Source: Micromonospora sp. C31
Lineage (GTDB): Bacteria > Actinomycetota > Actinomycetes > Mycobacteriales > Micromonosporaceae
Reading direction: 5' to 3'
Length of the DNA stretch: 64,000 bases
Assembly (NCBI RefSeq): GCF_018070575.1
Contig: NZ_JAGPXN010000005.1
Span: 219,727 to 283,726 of the forward strand
Shown here in pieces: positions 33,813-43,467 of the stretch (position 1 is its first letter; each line of letters starts with the position of its first letter). The notes beneath the pieces were generated by a model that was not told the origin of the DNA, ran no database searches, and saw nothing but the letters and a program-made list of their open reading frames with translations. The position numbers were made by a program, and so were the translations under genes.

Positions 33813-33855
33813 AACCTATGGCCTCCACAGGATCAGGTCAATATTGATTTTGACC
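33813..33855 (-). promoter_or_regulatory. sigma-70-type promoter with overlapping dyad
   Basis: On the minus strand TTGACC (33841-33836) and TAGGTT (33818-33813) are separated by exactly 17 nt, giving a transcript start about 40 nt before ATG 33766. GGTCAA-N8-TTGACC (33836-33855) is a dyad over the -35 box, and TCAATATTGA (33838-33847) is a perfect 10-bp palindrome inside it. These suggest repressor control. Confidence 0.55.
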
Positions 33856-34154
33856 GATTGATGCGGTATGGGTCGCTGGCGACGCCAGAAAGGATGGCTC
33901 CTCGCCCCGGCCACAGATCCACCGGCATTCCCGCTATCGCAGGCCCCTCTTGCCGGGAATCAGCAAGAAGCCTCAATGCCATGTCGAACCGGGCGCTGGT
34001 GAAGCCAGCCGATAACACCATCCCGCCATTTGGCAAGCGTCAGGCGAACCGAAACAATCTGCAGTTCCGACTCCACCGGTCGGCGCGACCACGGCCCATT
34101 CCACCGAATCAACTGCTCACGCCAGGCCTCAACGGGCGTTCTCCGGGAGTCATC
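33856..34154. other. non-coding, lower-GC spacer
   Basis: About 300 bp between the secreted SH3-like gene's promoter and the XRE regulator. GC is visibly lower than in flanking genes. No frame has a convincing product, ribosome-binding site or family match. It looks like decayed accessory DNA. Confidence 0.5.
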
Positions 34155-35066
34155 TCAGCCGCCCTGCGGGGAGACAGCCCGGTCTGGCTCGTGGCGACCG
34201 TTGGCCGACTCGGCCGCGCGGTCTCGCAGCAGCGCCAGCGTCTCGTCACCGTCGAGGGCCACCGACGCCAGCCAGTCGCTCATCCGCTCGTAGCGGGCGA
34301 CATCGGCCTCGGAGACCAACCGCAGGTCGGCGGTCAGCGTCTCCAGCATGACCGTACGCGGATCAGCCGGGTCGGGGAACACGTAGCTGGAGTAGCCCGT
34401 CAGCGGATGCAGCCCGGCGCGCGGCGCGGCGGCACAGGGCACCACCCGGACCGTCACGTGCGGCAGGTCCGCCAACGCGACCAGGTGCGCCACCTGTTCC
34501 CGCCACACCTCCGGCGACACGTCCGCCTGGCCACAGACCCGCTCGTCCAGCAGCGCGGTGTAGCGGGGCGGGTCGGCGCGGCGCAGCACGTCCTGACGCA
34601 TCCGCCGGGCCCGGATGTCGGCCTCGACGTTGACCTCGGGGTACAGCAGCCGGCCGGCCTCGATGCGCTGGCGGGCGTACCCGGGCGACTGGAGCAGGCC
34701 GGGCACGACGGCCGGCTGGTACTCCACGATGCTCGCCGCCCCCGTCTCCAGCTCGGCGTAGGTGCGCTGCCGCTCGCCCATCTCCCCCAGCGCCTTCCAC
34801 CAGCCCCGGCTGGTGGCGGCGTCGCGGGCGATGACGATGAGCGCGTCACGCTGCGGCGACGGCACCTCGTAGACGTCGAGCAGGTCGAGCACGTCGGCCA
34901 GGTCCGGCCGGCTCTGCCCCAGCTCGATGCGGGACAGCTTCGAGGTGGAGGCCCACCCCAGCCGGTCGCAGACCTGCTCCAGGGTCAGCGCCTCCCGCCG
35001 CCGCAGCTGGCGCAGCTCGGCGCCCAACCGGGCGCGACGAATGACCGGACTCGTTGGCAACGGCAT
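34155..35066 (-). CDS. XRE-family regulator with C-terminal DUF5753
   Basis: 303 aa. The HTH (about 12-70) includes LTLEQVCDRLGWASTSKLSRIELGQ. The DUF5753 region begins YAELETGAASIVEYQPAVVPGLLQSPGYA. This architecture is an actinomycete speciality, often near a small DUF397 gene and linked to development or antibiotic control; no DUF397 gene is seen here. ATG 35066 has GGGGAGG upstream and fits the family; 35132 would add 22 unrelated residues. Confidence 0.88.
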   Translation of the reverse strand: MPLPTSPVIRRARLGAELRQLRRREALTLEQVCDRLGWASTSKLSRIELGQSRPDLADVLDLLDVYEVPSPQRDALIVIARDAATSRGWWKALGEMGERQRTYAELETGAASIVEYQPAVVPGLLQSPGYARQRIEAGRLLYPEVNVEADIRARRMRQDVLRRADPPRYTALLDERVCGQADVSPEVWREQVAHLVALADLPHVTVRVVPCAAAPRAGLHPLTGYSSYVFPDPADPRTVMLETLTADLRLVSEADVARYERMSDWLASVALDGDETLALLRDRAAESANGRHEPDRAVSPQGG

Positions 35067-35183
35067 CCCCAGCCTCCCCACCGAGGGAGAGTACGCAGGA
35101 CGATCACTGAGCGCAATAGCCCGCTCGCACACCGCAACTGGTCCCCGGTCGCCCCGACGCGTCGCCCGGGCCCGCGCCGGGGA

Positions 35184-37292
35184 TCACTTCACCCCGGCCG
35201 CGTCCATCCCGCGCAGCTCCTTCTTGAGGTCGGCGACCTCGTCGCGGATCCGGGCGGCCAGCTCGAACTGGAGCTCCCGGGCGGCGGCCAGCATCTGGTC
35301 GTTGAGCTCCTGGATGAGCTGGGCCAGTTCGGCGCGGGCCATCCCCTCCCGCGCGGGCCCGGCCCCGCCGGCCCGGCTGCGGCTGCGGGTCTCCTTGACC
35401 GGCGCCTTGCCCCGGGAGAGCTGCCGTACGGCCCCGCCGACCCGGCTGTTCTCGGTGTCCTCCGCCTCGCGGTAGATGTCGTCGAGAATGTCGTGGATCT
35501 TCTTGCGCAGCGGCTCGGGGCTGATGCCGTGCGCCTCGTTGTGCGCGATCTGCTTGTCGCGCCGCCGGTTGGTCTCCTCGATCGCCTGGGCCATCGACGG
35601 GGTGATCTTGTCGGCGTACATGTGGACCTGGCCGGAGACGTTGCGGGCCGCTCGGCCGATGGTCTGGATCAGCGATCGGCCGCTGCGCAGGAAGCCCTCC
35701 TTGTCGGCGTCGAGGATGGCGACCAGCGACACCTCGGGCAGATCGAGCCCCTCCCGGAGCAGATTGATGCCGACCAGTACGTCGTAGTCGCCCTTGCGCA
35801 GCTCCCGCAGCAGCTCCACCCGGCGCAGCGTGTCGACCTCGGAGTGCAGGTAGCGCACCCGGATGCCGTTCTCCAGGAGGTAGTCGGACAGGTCCTCGGC
35901 CATCTTCTTGGTCAGCGTGGTGACCAGCACCCGCTCGTCGCGCTCGGTGCGCAGCTTGATCTCGTGCATGAGGTCGTCGATCTGACCCTTGGTGGGTTTG
36001 ATGACCACCTGTGGGTCGATCAGCCCGGTCGGCCGGATCACCTGCTCGACGAACTCGCCCTGGGACTGCTCCAGCTCCCACGGCCCCGGCGTGGCGGAGA
36101 GGAAGACCATCTGGCCGACCCGCTCCAGGAACTCGTCGAAGCGCAGCGGCCGGTTGTCGGCCGCGCTGGGCAGCCGGAAGCCGTGGTCGATCAGCATCCG
36201 CTTGCGCGACGCGTCGCCCTCGTACATGCCGCCGATCTGCGGGATGGTCACGTGCGACTCGTCGACGACCGTGAGGAAGTCGTCCGGGAAGTAGTCGAGC
36301 AGACAGTGCGGCGGGCTGCCCGGCAGTCGGCCGTCCATGTGCATCGAGTAGTTCTCGATGCCGGAGCAGAACCCGACCTGGCGCATCATCTCGATGTCGT
36401 AGGTGGTGCGCATCCGCAGCCGCTGCGCCTCCAGCAGCTTGCCCTGCCGCTCCAGCTCGGCCAGTCGCTCGGCCAGCTCGGCCTCGATGTCGCGGATCGC
36501 CCGCTCCATCCGCTCCGGCCCGGCCGCGTAGTGGGTGGCTGGGAAGATCACCAACCCGTCGACCTCCTTGACCACGTCGCCGGTCAGCGGGTTGAGGTAG
36601 TAGAGCTTCTCCACCTCGTCGCCGAAGAGCTCGATCCGGACGGCCAGCTCCTCGTAGGCCGGGATGATCTCCAGCGTGTCGCCGCGGACCCGGAAGGTGC
36701 CCCGGTTGAAGGCCATGTCGTTGCGCGTGTACTGGATGTCGACCAGCCGGCGCAGCAGTTGGTCACGGTCCAGTTCCTGCCCGACCGCGACCCGCACCGC
36801 GCGGTCGAGGTACTCCTCCGGCGTGCCCAGCCCGTAGATCGCCGAGACGGTGGCCACCACGATCACGTCGCGCCGGGTGAGCAGCGACATCGTCGCCGAG
36901 TGCCGCAGCCGTTCGACCTCCTCGTTGATCGAGGAGTCCTTCTCGATGTAGGTGTCGGTCTGCGGGATGTAGGCCTCGGGCTGGTAGTAGTCGTAGTAGG
37001 AGACGAAGTATTCGACGGCGTTGTGCGGCAGCAGCTCGCTGAACTCCTTGGCCAGCTGCGCACAGAGCGTCTTGTTGGGCGCGAGCACCAGCGTCGGGCG
37101 CTGCAACCGCTCGATCAGCCACGCGGTGGTGGCGCTCTTGCCGGTGCCGGTCGCGCCGAGCAGCACCGTGTTGCGGTCACCGCGTCGGACCCGACGCTCC
37201 AGGTCGTCGATGGCCGTCGGCTGGTCGCCGGCCGGCTGGAACTCGCTGACGACCTGGAAACGACCGTCGAGCCGGGGAATGTCGAGCGCCAT
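35184..37292 (-). CDS. uvrB: UvrABC excinuclease subunit B
   Basis: Helicase-like damage verifier, 702 aa. Walker A GATGTGKS (about 45-52), the beta-hairpin region [22 protein letters not shown], the DESHV Walker [18 protein letters not shown], and a C-terminal UVR motif for UvrC binding ([12 protein letters not shown] type, [15 protein letters not shown]). ATG 37292 has TACCGT 7 nt upstream and no ribosome-binding site. uvrA lies 22 kb away rather than next door. Confidence 0.96.
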   Translation of the reverse strand: MALDIPRLDGRFQVVSEFQPAGDQPTAIDDLERRVRRGDRNTVLLGATGTGKSATTAWLIERLQRPTLVLAPNKTLCAQLAKEFSELLPHNAVEYFVSYYDYYQPEAYIPQTDTYIEKDSSINEEVERLRHSATMSLLTRRDVIVVATVSAIYGLGTPEEYLDRAVRVAVGQELDRDQLLRRLVDIQYTRNDMAFNRGTFRVRGDTLEIIPAYEELAVRIELFGDEVEKLYYLNPLTGDVVKEVDGLVIFPATHYAAGPERMERAIRDIEAELAERLAELERQGKLLEAQRLRMRTTYDIEMMRQVGFCSGIENYSMHMDGRLPGSPPHCLLDYFPDDFLTVVDESHVTIPQIGGMYEGDASRKRMLIDHGFRLPSAADNRPLRFDEFLERVGQMVFLSATPGPWELEQSQGEFVEQVIRPTGLIDPQVVIKPTKGQIDDLMHEIKLRTERDERVLVTTLTKKMAEDLSDYLLENGIRVRYLHSEVDTLRRVELLRELRKGDYDVLVGINLLREGLDLPEVSLVAILDADKEGFLRSGRSLIQTIGRAARNVSGQVHMYADKITPSMAQAIEETNRRRDKQIAHNEAHGISPEPLRKKIHDILDDIYREAEDTENSRVGGAVRQLSRGKAPVKETRSRSRAGGAGPAREGMARAELAQLIQELNDQMLAAARELQFELAARIRDEVADLKKELRGMDAAGVK

Positions 37293-37299
37293 GACCCCA

Positions 37300-37305
37300 A
37301 CGGTA
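37300..37305 (-). promoter_or_regulatory. -10 hexamer of uvrB, leaderless
   Basis: TACCGT on the minus strand, 7 nt before ATG 37292. No LexA-type dyad is found around it. Confidence 0.45.
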
Positions 37306-37591
37306 CGCCGGGGGTCCGACACCGCGGCGCGACTACGTCCGGTCCGTGATCGGCTTCAATATTCGCATTGTGTGGCGCATCTCACCGGACTACGCTCTCC
37401 GTGTAGGCCGCTCGCGGCGGCCGACCGGGCAGGTGGCCAGGCCGTCACGGCCGGCCCGCCCCCGGCACAGGGGTCGCAGCACCCGGTATGCCCGGCGTGC
37501 GCACCCGACGTGGTCGCGCGTGAGGCGCTGACCGGCCGCCGCGAGCGCCCCTGCTCGTCACCCCACCGGGGCGAGCCCCGTTCAACCTCCC

Positions 37592-39052
37592 GTGGAGACC
37601 TCCGCCGCCCGTTCCGGCCCGACACACCCGCCGCAGGACCCCCCGCCGCCCGGCGACGCCCACACCGGGGGCGTCCCACGGGTGGTGACCGGCCGTCGGC
37701 GCACCGTCCTGCTGGCGCTCGCGGCCGTGGCCGTGCTCTCGGCCGCCGCGCTGGTCGTGGGGCTGGCGAGCTGGGCGCCCGAGCGGCCGGAACAGCCGAG
37801 GGCGCTGACGGGCGACGAGCGCGAGCGACTGGCCGCGATGCGGGTCACCAACTACCGGGACCTGCGGGCCGCGGTACGCGTGACGGCGGGCACCGGCGCG
37901 GCGCGTACCGAACTGGTCGGCTGGGTCGACTGGTCCCGGCCGCTGGTCTACCTCGACGTCGGCGGGCCCGGCGCGGGCGCCGGGCGCGGGCTGCTCCAGG
38001 CCACCCCCACCGTGGTCCTGCTGCGCCCCGACCCGACGGCCGTGCCGACCCCCGCACCGCCCCCGCTGGTGCCGCCGACGGACCGCTGGCGGCTGCACGA
38101 CCCGCCCGCCGGGCAGGGGCTGGCCGCCGTGCTGCAACTGATCTTCGGCCTCGCCACGGACCGCCCGGATCCGCCGGCCGACGCCGCGCGCCGGGTCGGT
38201 GGCGCCACGGTCGGGGCGGCTCCGGTCGACATCCTCCAGGCGCCGCCGCCCGGTCCCGGCACGTCGGTCCCGCCCTCGTCGCCGGACGGGCACCCGCGCT
38301 ACTGGCTCGACCACGACGCCCGGCTGCACCGGCTGGAGACCGGGCTGGCCGGCGTCGGACCGGTGACCGTACAGCTCAACCGGACCGACCGGCCGACGCT
38401 GCGGCCGGTCAACGCCCTCGGCGGGCGGGCCGGGCAGCCCCGGGCCCTGACCACGGCCGAACGGGATCGGTTGGACCGGCTGCCCGCCCGGCTGCGCGCC
38501 CGTGGTGGCGCCGCCGTGACGCTGACCGCGCCCGTGGCCGCCGCCACCAACCTGCGCGGCTCGGGCTGGGTGAGCTGGAGCCAGCGGGCCGCGTACGTGG
38601 CCGTCGCCGACCTCGGCGTGCCGCAGCGCCGGACGCTGCTGCGCGTCGACGGCGCCGGAGTGAGCCGGGCGGAGGTGCCGGCCGCGGTGGTTCCGGGCAG
38701 CGTGGAGTCGCCCGGCCGGCCGCCGTTGCCGCCGCCCGCCCGGGGCTGGCGGGCCGACGCGCGGCGGGCGGGTGAGCTGGGACTGCTGCTCGACACGGCG
38801 CTGCGGGCCGCCGGCTCGGGCGGGCGGGGCGCCGCCGTACGGGTACGCGGCGACGCCGTCGCCGGGAGGACCGTCGACGTCGTCGAGCTGCGTACGGCGC
38901 GGGGGCCGCTGCGCTACTGGATCGACCGCTCCGGCGCGCTGCGCCGCCTGGAGCTGCGCACCAGCGCCGGCGCCTGGGCCCAGCTCGACCTGGCGCCCGA
39001 CACGGTGCCCCGGCTCACCCCCGCGCCCCGGCCCTCGGCGCGGGGACGCTGA
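37592..39052 (+). CDS. membrane-anchored protein of unknown function with a duplicated domain
   Basis: 486 aa, not recognised. A Pro-rich cytoplasmic start is followed by one TM helix (about 37-60). Two similar extracytoplasmic modules come next (about 70-270 and 285-480). Each begins ALT-x-x-E-R-x-R-L, has G-W-V-x-W-S and ends Y-W-[IL]-D-x-x-x-x-L-x-R-L-E. The layout recalls LolA/LppX-like lipid-binding folds, but that is a guess. GTG 37592 has a weak ribosome-binding site, so the start is uncertain. It converges with coaE; only 4 bp separate them. Confidence 0.75.
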   Translation: METSAARSGPTHPPQDPPPPGDAHTGGVPRVVTGRRRTVLLALAAVAVLSAAALVVGLASWAPERPEQPRALTGDERERLAAMRVTNYRDLRAAVRVTAGTGAARTELVGWVDWSRPLVYLDVGGPGAGAGRGLLQATPTVVLLRPDPTAVPTPAPPPLVPPTDRWRLHDPPAGQGLAAVLQLIFGLATDRPDPPADAARRVGGATVGAAPVDILQAPPPGPGTSVPPSSPDGHPRYWLDHDARLHRLETGLAGVGPVTVQLNRTDRPTLRPVNALGGRAGQPRALTTAERDRLDRLPARLRARGGAAVTLTAPVAAATNLRGSGWVSWSQRAAYVAVADLGVPQRRTLLRVDGAGVSRAEVPAAVVPGSVESPGRPPLPPPARGWRADARRAGELGLLLDTALRAAGSGGRGAAVRVRGDAVAGRTVDVVELRTARGPLRYWIDRSGALRRLELRTSAGAWAQLDLAPDTVPRLTPAPRPSARGR

Positions 39053-39056
39053 CCGG

Positions 39057-40238
39057 TCAGGGCCGCCAGCCCGTCTGCGCCGCCCACTGCTCGGCGCGCA
39101 GGTGCTCCTCGTCGAACCACGGGTCCTTCGCGGTCGTCCAGGCGGCGCTGTCCGGGGCGGAGGTCGCCAGCTCCCGCTTCAGCACCAGGTAGGCAGCCCG
39201 CTGGTCCGGGTCGGCACGCAGGTGGTCGCGCATCAGCAGCGCGTACCGCCAGCCGGGCGAGTCGACCGGGCGGACGTGCAGGTGCACGGGGCGACCGGGG
39301 TCGGCGCTGCCGTGCAGCCGCTTCTCCCACCGGGCGCTGCCGGGCGGGCGGGGGTGGTCCCACCAGTCGCCGGGCAGGCGCGGGAAACCCGCCGCCGCGA
39401 GCCGTTCGGCCAGCGGCCCGTCCGCGTCGGCGAGGGTCGGGACGGTGAGCTGGATGTCGATCACGTCCTTGGCCGCGAGCCCCGGGACCGCGGTCGAGCC
39501 GATGTGGTCGACGCGCAGGTCGGCGGGGGCGAGCGCGTGCCGGATCCGGGCGGCCAGCCGCGCGTACTGCTGCGGCCAGGTCGGGTCGGCCTCCGCCAGG
39601 CCGACCCGGTCCGGCCGGACCGGCCGCCGCTCGCGCAGGTTCGCTTCGAAGGGCCGCAGCCGCTCGCGCCACAGCGCGTCGACGGCCGCGTGCAGGTCGG
39701 CGACGCTGCCGTCGTTGGTCAGCAGCACGTCCGCCGCGGCCCGCCGCCGGGCGTCGTCGGCCTGCGCGGCGATGCGCCGCTCGGCCTCCGCCCGGTCCAT
39801 CCCCCGGTCGCGGGCCAGCCGCTCCAGCCGGGTGGCCACCTCCGTCTGCACCACGACCACCAGGTGGTACGTGGGCGCGAGCCCCACCTCCACCAGCAGC
39901 GGCACGTCGTTGACCACGATCGCGTCGGGTCCCGCCGCGGCGGCCAGGTCGGCGGAGCGGGCCCGGACGCGGGGATGCGTGATCGCCTCCAGGCGGCGGC
40001 GCGCCGTCTCGTCGGCGAACACCAGCGCGCCCAGCGCCGCCCGGTCGAGGGCGCCGTCCGCGGCCAGGATCCGGTCGGAGAACTCCGCGACGATCTCGGC
40101 CAGCCCCTCGGTGCCCGGCGCGACCACCTCCCGGGCCAGGCGGTCGGAGTCGATCACCACCGCGCCGCACTCGGCCAGCCGCCTCGCCACGGCGCTCTTG
40201 CCCGACCCGATTCCCCCGGTCAGTCCCACCTTCAGCAC
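39057..40238 (-). CDS. coaE: dephospho-CoA kinase fused to a GrpB/UPF0157 domain
   Basis: Last step of coenzyme A synthesis (dephospho-CoA to CoA). 393 aa: CoaE kinase with P-loop GGIGSGKS (8-15), DSDRLAREVV and the THPRVR lid segment, then a GrpB nucleotidyltransferase-like domain from about residue 218 (HIGSTAVPGLAAKDVIDIQL). The same fusion occurs in M. tuberculosis, and the GrpB half may assist solubility or folding. The GTG at 40238 is the family start. Confidence 0.95.
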   Translation of the reverse strand: MLKVGLTGGIGSGKSAVARRLAECGAVVIDSDRLAREVVAPGTEGLAEIVAEFSDRILAADGALDRAALGALVFADETARRRLEAITHPRVRARSADLAAAAGPDAIVVNDVPLLVEVGLAPTYHLVVVVQTEVATRLERLARDRGMDRAEAERRIAAQADDARRRAAADVLLTNDGSVADLHAAVDALWRERLRPFEANLRERRPVRPDRVGLAEADPTWPQQYARLAARIRHALAPADLRVDHIGSTAVPGLAAKDVIDIQLTVPTLADADGPLAERLAAAGFPRLPGDWWDHPRPPGSARWEKRLHGSADPGRPVHLHVRPVDSPGWRYALLMRDHLRADPDQRAAYLVLKRELATSAPDSAAWTTAKDPWFDEEHLRAEQWAAQTGWRP

Positions 40239-40332
40239 GGCACCAGTCAACCCGATCACCACCACGCCGCCGGCACCGGGGCACCTCGTCCGGGCGCTCA
40301 CCGCGCCTCCTTCACGGGGGGCCCACCACGGC

Positions 40333-40352
40333 CTATTCCAGTAATAGAATAG
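40333..40352. promoter_or_regulatory. candidate PadR autoregulatory operator over the -10 box
   Basis: CTATTC-N8-GAATAG is a perfect 6+6 dyad ending 4 nt before the PadR GTG. It overlaps a -10-like TAGAAT (40345-40350) placed 6 nt before the start. A PadR dimer bound here would block the leaderless promoter. Confidence 0.55.
40345..40350 (+). promoter_or_regulatory. -10 hexamer of the padR gene, leaderless
   Basis: TAGAAT, 6 nt before GTG 40357, inside the dyad. Confidence 0.5.
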
Positions 40353-40356
40353 AAGC

Positions 40357-40890
40357 GTGGACCTGACCCCCGCCGAGCTGACCGTGCTGGGTCTGATCAT
40401 CGAACGCGCCCGCCACGGCTACGACCTGGAGCGGGTGATCGAGCAGCGCGGCATCCGGCAGTGGTCCGACGTCGGGTTCTCCTCGATCTACTATCTGCTG
40501 GCCAAGCTGGAGAAGCGCGGTCTGGTCCACGCTCCCGAGGCGCCCGCCAGCGCCAGGTCCCGCCGCGTGTTCCACGCCACCGCAGAGGGCCGGCAGGTTG
40601 CGGGGCGCACCGTGCTGGCCCTCATCGAGCAGCCGCGGCCGGTCCGGCACCCGCTTCTCGTCGGCATCGCCAACCTGCCCCTGCTCACCGACCGGGAGTA
40701 CGCGGCGGCGCTGCGCGCCCGGCTGGCCCGGGTCGAGGCCCGCATCGAGTCGGTCCGGGCGGCACAACAGGCGCAGTCCCCCCTCCCGCGACCGGCGCGC
40801 GAGGTGTTCTCGTACTCACTGAGCCTCCTGGAGGCAGAGAGGCAGTGGCTCGCCACCCGGGCCCAGGTTCCTGATGACGGACAAGACTGA
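40357..40890 (+). CDS. PadR-family transcriptional regulator
   Basis: 177 aa. The winged helix begins LTPAELTVLGLIIERARHGYDL, and the YYLLAKLEKRGLV recognition/wing segment is typical. A C-terminal helical part (from about 110) forms the dimer coil. Its gene overlaps the next by 17 bp, so the two are co-translated. It is divergent from coaE. A ligand is probably sensed, as in other PadR proteins paired with GyrI-like genes. Confidence 0.9.
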   Translation: MDLTPAELTVLGLIIERARHGYDLERVIEQRGIRQWSDVGFSSIYYLLAKLEKRGLVHAPEAPASARSRRVFHATAEGRQVAGRTVLALIEQPRPVRHPLLVGIANLPLLTDREYAAALRARLARVEARIESVRAAQQAQSPLPRPAREVFSYSLSLLEAERQWLATRAQVPDDGQD

Positions 40891-41506
40891 CTTCAAGAAG
40901 TCCGACGCCTACCAGGCCGAACGCGGCCGGTTCCGGATCGTGGACGTGCCCGACACGCAGTACCTGATGATCGACGGCGACGGCGACCCGAACACCTCGC
41001 CGGCGTTCGCCGACGCCGTGCAGGCCCTCTACCCCGTGGCCTACAAGCTGAAGTTCGCCAGCGGTCGCGACCTCGGCCGCGACTACGTCGTACCGCCCCT
41101 GGAGGGCCTGTGGTGGGCCGAGGAGATGGATTCCTTCACCACCCGACGCGACAAGTCACGCTGGAGCTGGACACTGATGATCATGACTCCGGGCTGGATC
41201 GGCCGGGACATGTTCACCGCCGCCGTGGCGCGGGCCGGGGCCCGCAACCGCCCGACGCGTCTCGACGACGTCCGGCTGGAGACCCTCTCCGAGGGGCGGT
41301 GCGTGCAGACGCTGCACGTCGGTTCCTTCGACGACGAGGCCGAGGTGCTGGCGCGACTGCACGGTGGGTTCGTGCCGGGCAACGGGCTGCGGATGGTCGG
41401 CAGACACCACGAGATCTACCTCAGCGACTTCCGCAGGGTCGCACCCGAGAGGCGCCGCACCATCCTGCGGCAACCGGTCGCCGACGACGCGGCACCGGCT
41501 GCGTGA
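40874..41506 (+). CDS. GyrI-like small-molecule-binding domain protein
   Basis: 210 aa. The two SHS2-type repeats of the GyrI/SbmC fold are recognisable (YLMIDGDGDPNTSPAF; GRCVQTLHVGSFDDEAEVLARL), with HHEIYLSDFRRVAPERRRTILRQP at the end. Such proteins bind or hydrolyse cyclopropanoid and other toxins, or act as sensors. Co-translation with PadR suggests it handles the inducer. ATG 40874 lies inside the padR 3' end. Confidence 0.87.
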   Translation: MTDKTDFKKSDAYQAERGRFRIVDVPDTQYLMIDGDGDPNTSPAFADAVQALYPVAYKLKFASGRDLGRDYVVPPLEGLWWAEEMDSFTTRRDKSRWSWTLMIMTPGWIGRDMFTAAVARAGARNRPTRLDDVRLETLSEGRCVQTLHVGSFDDEAEVLARLHGGFVPGNGLRMVGRHHEIYLSDFRRVAPERRRTILRQPVADDAAPAA

Positions 41507-41511
41507 GCAGA

Positions 41512-41562
41512 GACGGGAGCCCCGCCCCCGGCGATCTCGCGATCGCGGGGACGGGGCCCGTC
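41512..41562. terminator. compound hairpin between the GyrI-like gene and rpsA
   Basis: GACGGG (41512-41517) pairs with CCCGTC (41557-41562), and CCCCG (41520-41524) with CGGGG (41546-41550). It lies in the 69-bp convergent spacer, 13 bp from the rpsA stop. Confidence 0.5.
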
Positions 41563-41575
41563 GTCGTTCAGCGGG

Positions 41576-43069
41576 TCACTTGCCGCCGGCGAGCTTCTCC
41601 CGCAGAGCGGCGAGCGCCTCGTCGGTGGCCAGGGTGCCGGCCGGCTCCTCGGCCTGACGGCTCGGGGCCGCGCTGGTCGAGGTGGTGGTGCCACCCGTGG
41701 CAACGGGCGGGGCCGGGTTGGCAGCGGCCTCGGCGTCGGCGGCCCGGGAGGTCTGCACCTGCTTGGTGTGGGCCTCCCAACGCTGACGCGCCTCGGCGTA
41801 CTGGTTCTCCCAGGTCTCGCGCTGCTTGTCGTACCCCTCGAGCCACTCGCCCGTCTCCGGGTCGAAGCCCTCCGGGTAGATGTAGTTGCCCTCGGTGTCG
41901 TAGGTCGCGGCCATGCCGTAGAGGGTCGGGTCGAAGTGCTCCTCGCCCTCGACGAAGCCCTCGTTGGCCTGCTTGAGCGACAGCGAGATCCGGCGACGCT
42001 CCAGGTCGATGTCGATGACCTTGACCATGACCTCGGAGCCGACCTGGACGACCTGCTCCGGGATCTCCACGTGACGCTCGGCCAGCTCGGAGATGTGGAC
42101 CAGGCCCTCGATGCCGTCGTCCACCCGGACGAAGGCGCCGAACGGCACCAGCTTGGTGACCTTACCCGGCACGATCTGCTGGATCGCGTGGGTGCGGGCG
42201 AACTGACGCCACGGGTCCTCCTGGGTCGCCTTCAGCGACAGCGAGACCCGCTCGCGGTCCAGGTCGACGTCCAGGACCTCGACCTCGACCTCCTGGCCGA
42301 CCTCGACGACCTCGGACGGGTGGTCGATGTGCTTCCAGGACAGCTCGGAGACGTGCACCAGGCCGTCCACGCCGCCCAGGTCGACGAACGCGCCGAAGTT
42401 GACGATCGAGGACACGACGCCCTTGCGGACCTGGCCCTTCTGCAGCTTGTTGAGGAACTCGGTGCGCACCTCGGACTGCGTCTGCTCCAGCCAGGCCCGG
42501 CGGGACAGGACCACGTTGTTGCGGTTCTTGTCCAGCTCGATGATCTTGGCTTCGAGCTCGCGGCCGACGTACGGCTGCAGGTCGCGCACCCGACGCATCT
42601 CGACCAGGGAGGCGGGCAGGAAGCCGCGCAGCCCGATGTCGAGGATGAGGCCACCCTTGACCACTTCGATGACCGAGCCGCGGACGACGCCGTCCTCGTC
42701 CTTGATCTTCTCGATGGTGCCCCAGGCCCGCTCGTACTGCGCCCGCTTCTTGGAGAGGATCAGACGACCCTCCTTGTCCTCCTTCTGGAGGACCAGGGCC
42801 TCGATGTGGTCACCAACCGAAACGACCTCGGCCGGGTCCACGTCGTGCTTGATCGACAACTCCCGAGAGGGGATGACGCCCTCGGTCTTGTAGCCGATGT
42901 CGAGCAGGACCTCGTCCCGATCGACCTTGACGACGGTGCCTTCGACAATGTCGCCGTCATTGAAGTACTTGATGGTCTCGTCGATCGCGGCGAGGAAAGC
43001 CTCCTCGGAACCGAGATCGTCGTGGGTGACCCGGGTGGCGCTCGAGGGGGCCTCGATGCTGCTCGTCAT
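41576..43069 (-). CDS. rpsA: 30S ribosomal protein S1
   Basis: 497 aa with four S1 (OB-fold) repeats: about 36-105, 122-187, 207-275 and 292-362. The third repeat (VRKGVVSSIVNFGAFVDLGG) is the best conserved. An acidic Gln/Ala-rich tail follows, ending LREKLAGGK as in actinobacterial S1 proteins; this tail class also interacts with trans-translation factors. ATG 43069 has GGAG 11 nt upstream. A long leader precedes it. Confidence 0.96.
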   Translation of the reverse strand: MTSSIEAPSSATRVTHDDLGSEEAFLAAIDETIKYFNDGDIVEGTVVKVDRDEVLLDIGYKTEGVIPSRELSIKHDVDPAEVVSVGDHIEALVLQKEDKEGRLILSKKRAQYERAWGTIEKIKDEDGVVRGSVIEVVKGGLILDIGLRGFLPASLVEMRRVRDLQPYVGRELEAKIIELDKNRNNVVLSRRAWLEQTQSEVRTEFLNKLQKGQVRKGVVSSIVNFGAFVDLGGVDGLVHVSELSWKHIDHPSEVVEVGQEVEVEVLDVDLDRERVSLSLKATQEDPWRQFARTHAIQQIVPGKVTKLVPFGAFVRVDDGIEGLVHISELAERHVEIPEQVVQVGSEVMVKVIDIDLERRRISLSLKQANEGFVEGEEHFDPTLYGMAATYDTEGNYIYPEGFDPETGEWLEGYDKQRETWENQYAEARQRWEAHTKQVQTSRAADAEAAANPAPPVATGGTTTSTSAAPSRQAEEPAGTLATDEALAALREKLAGGK

Positions 43070-43467
43070 GTGGGCGGTTGCTCCGGTCGGATGGTGTGTC
43101 ACAGCAGGCTGGTGTGTCGCGGTGACCTGTTCGCGCCAGCGGATCCGTCGCCGGGCACACCGAAAGATCATCGCGTGAGATCATGGATGTGGCTCCGCCA
43201 GTGGTCCCGGAGACCGCGCACCTGCTCCCTGCCGAGGCACACGATCCGCGAGCGCATCGTCTAGCCTACCCGCTGCATTACCACAGCGTGCAAGGCCTCC
43301 CGTCCTGTCGCCGCCTCGTCCGCTGCGAAAGCGGAGATATCGGCAGGAAGCCGTCGCAGGTGTCGCGTCCGTCACAGGGGCATCACCGTGAACGGTAGCG
43401 CCGGACGCCGCGCCACGCACCGCGGGGGTCGCCCGGCAGGCGGCGCCGCCGGGACTAGCGTGAGCGG
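43070..43467. promoter_or_regulatory. rpsA leader and promoter region
   Basis: About 400 bp without a gene. On the minus strand a candidate promoter is TTGCAC (43293-43288) and TAGGCT (43268-43263) with a 19-nt spacer, which gives a leader of about 190 nt for rpsA. Long leaders of ribosomal protein genes often carry autogenous control, but no specific element is recognised. Confidence 0.4.
43456..43461 (+). promoter_or_regulatory. -10 hexamer of a methyltransferase gene, leaderless
   Basis: TAGCGT, 6 nt before GTG 43468. Confidence 0.5.

Noticed and set aside
33833..34036. Short 67-codon frame in the lower-GC spacer (minus strand)
   Set aside because: No ribosome-binding site, no family match and codon use unlike neighbours.
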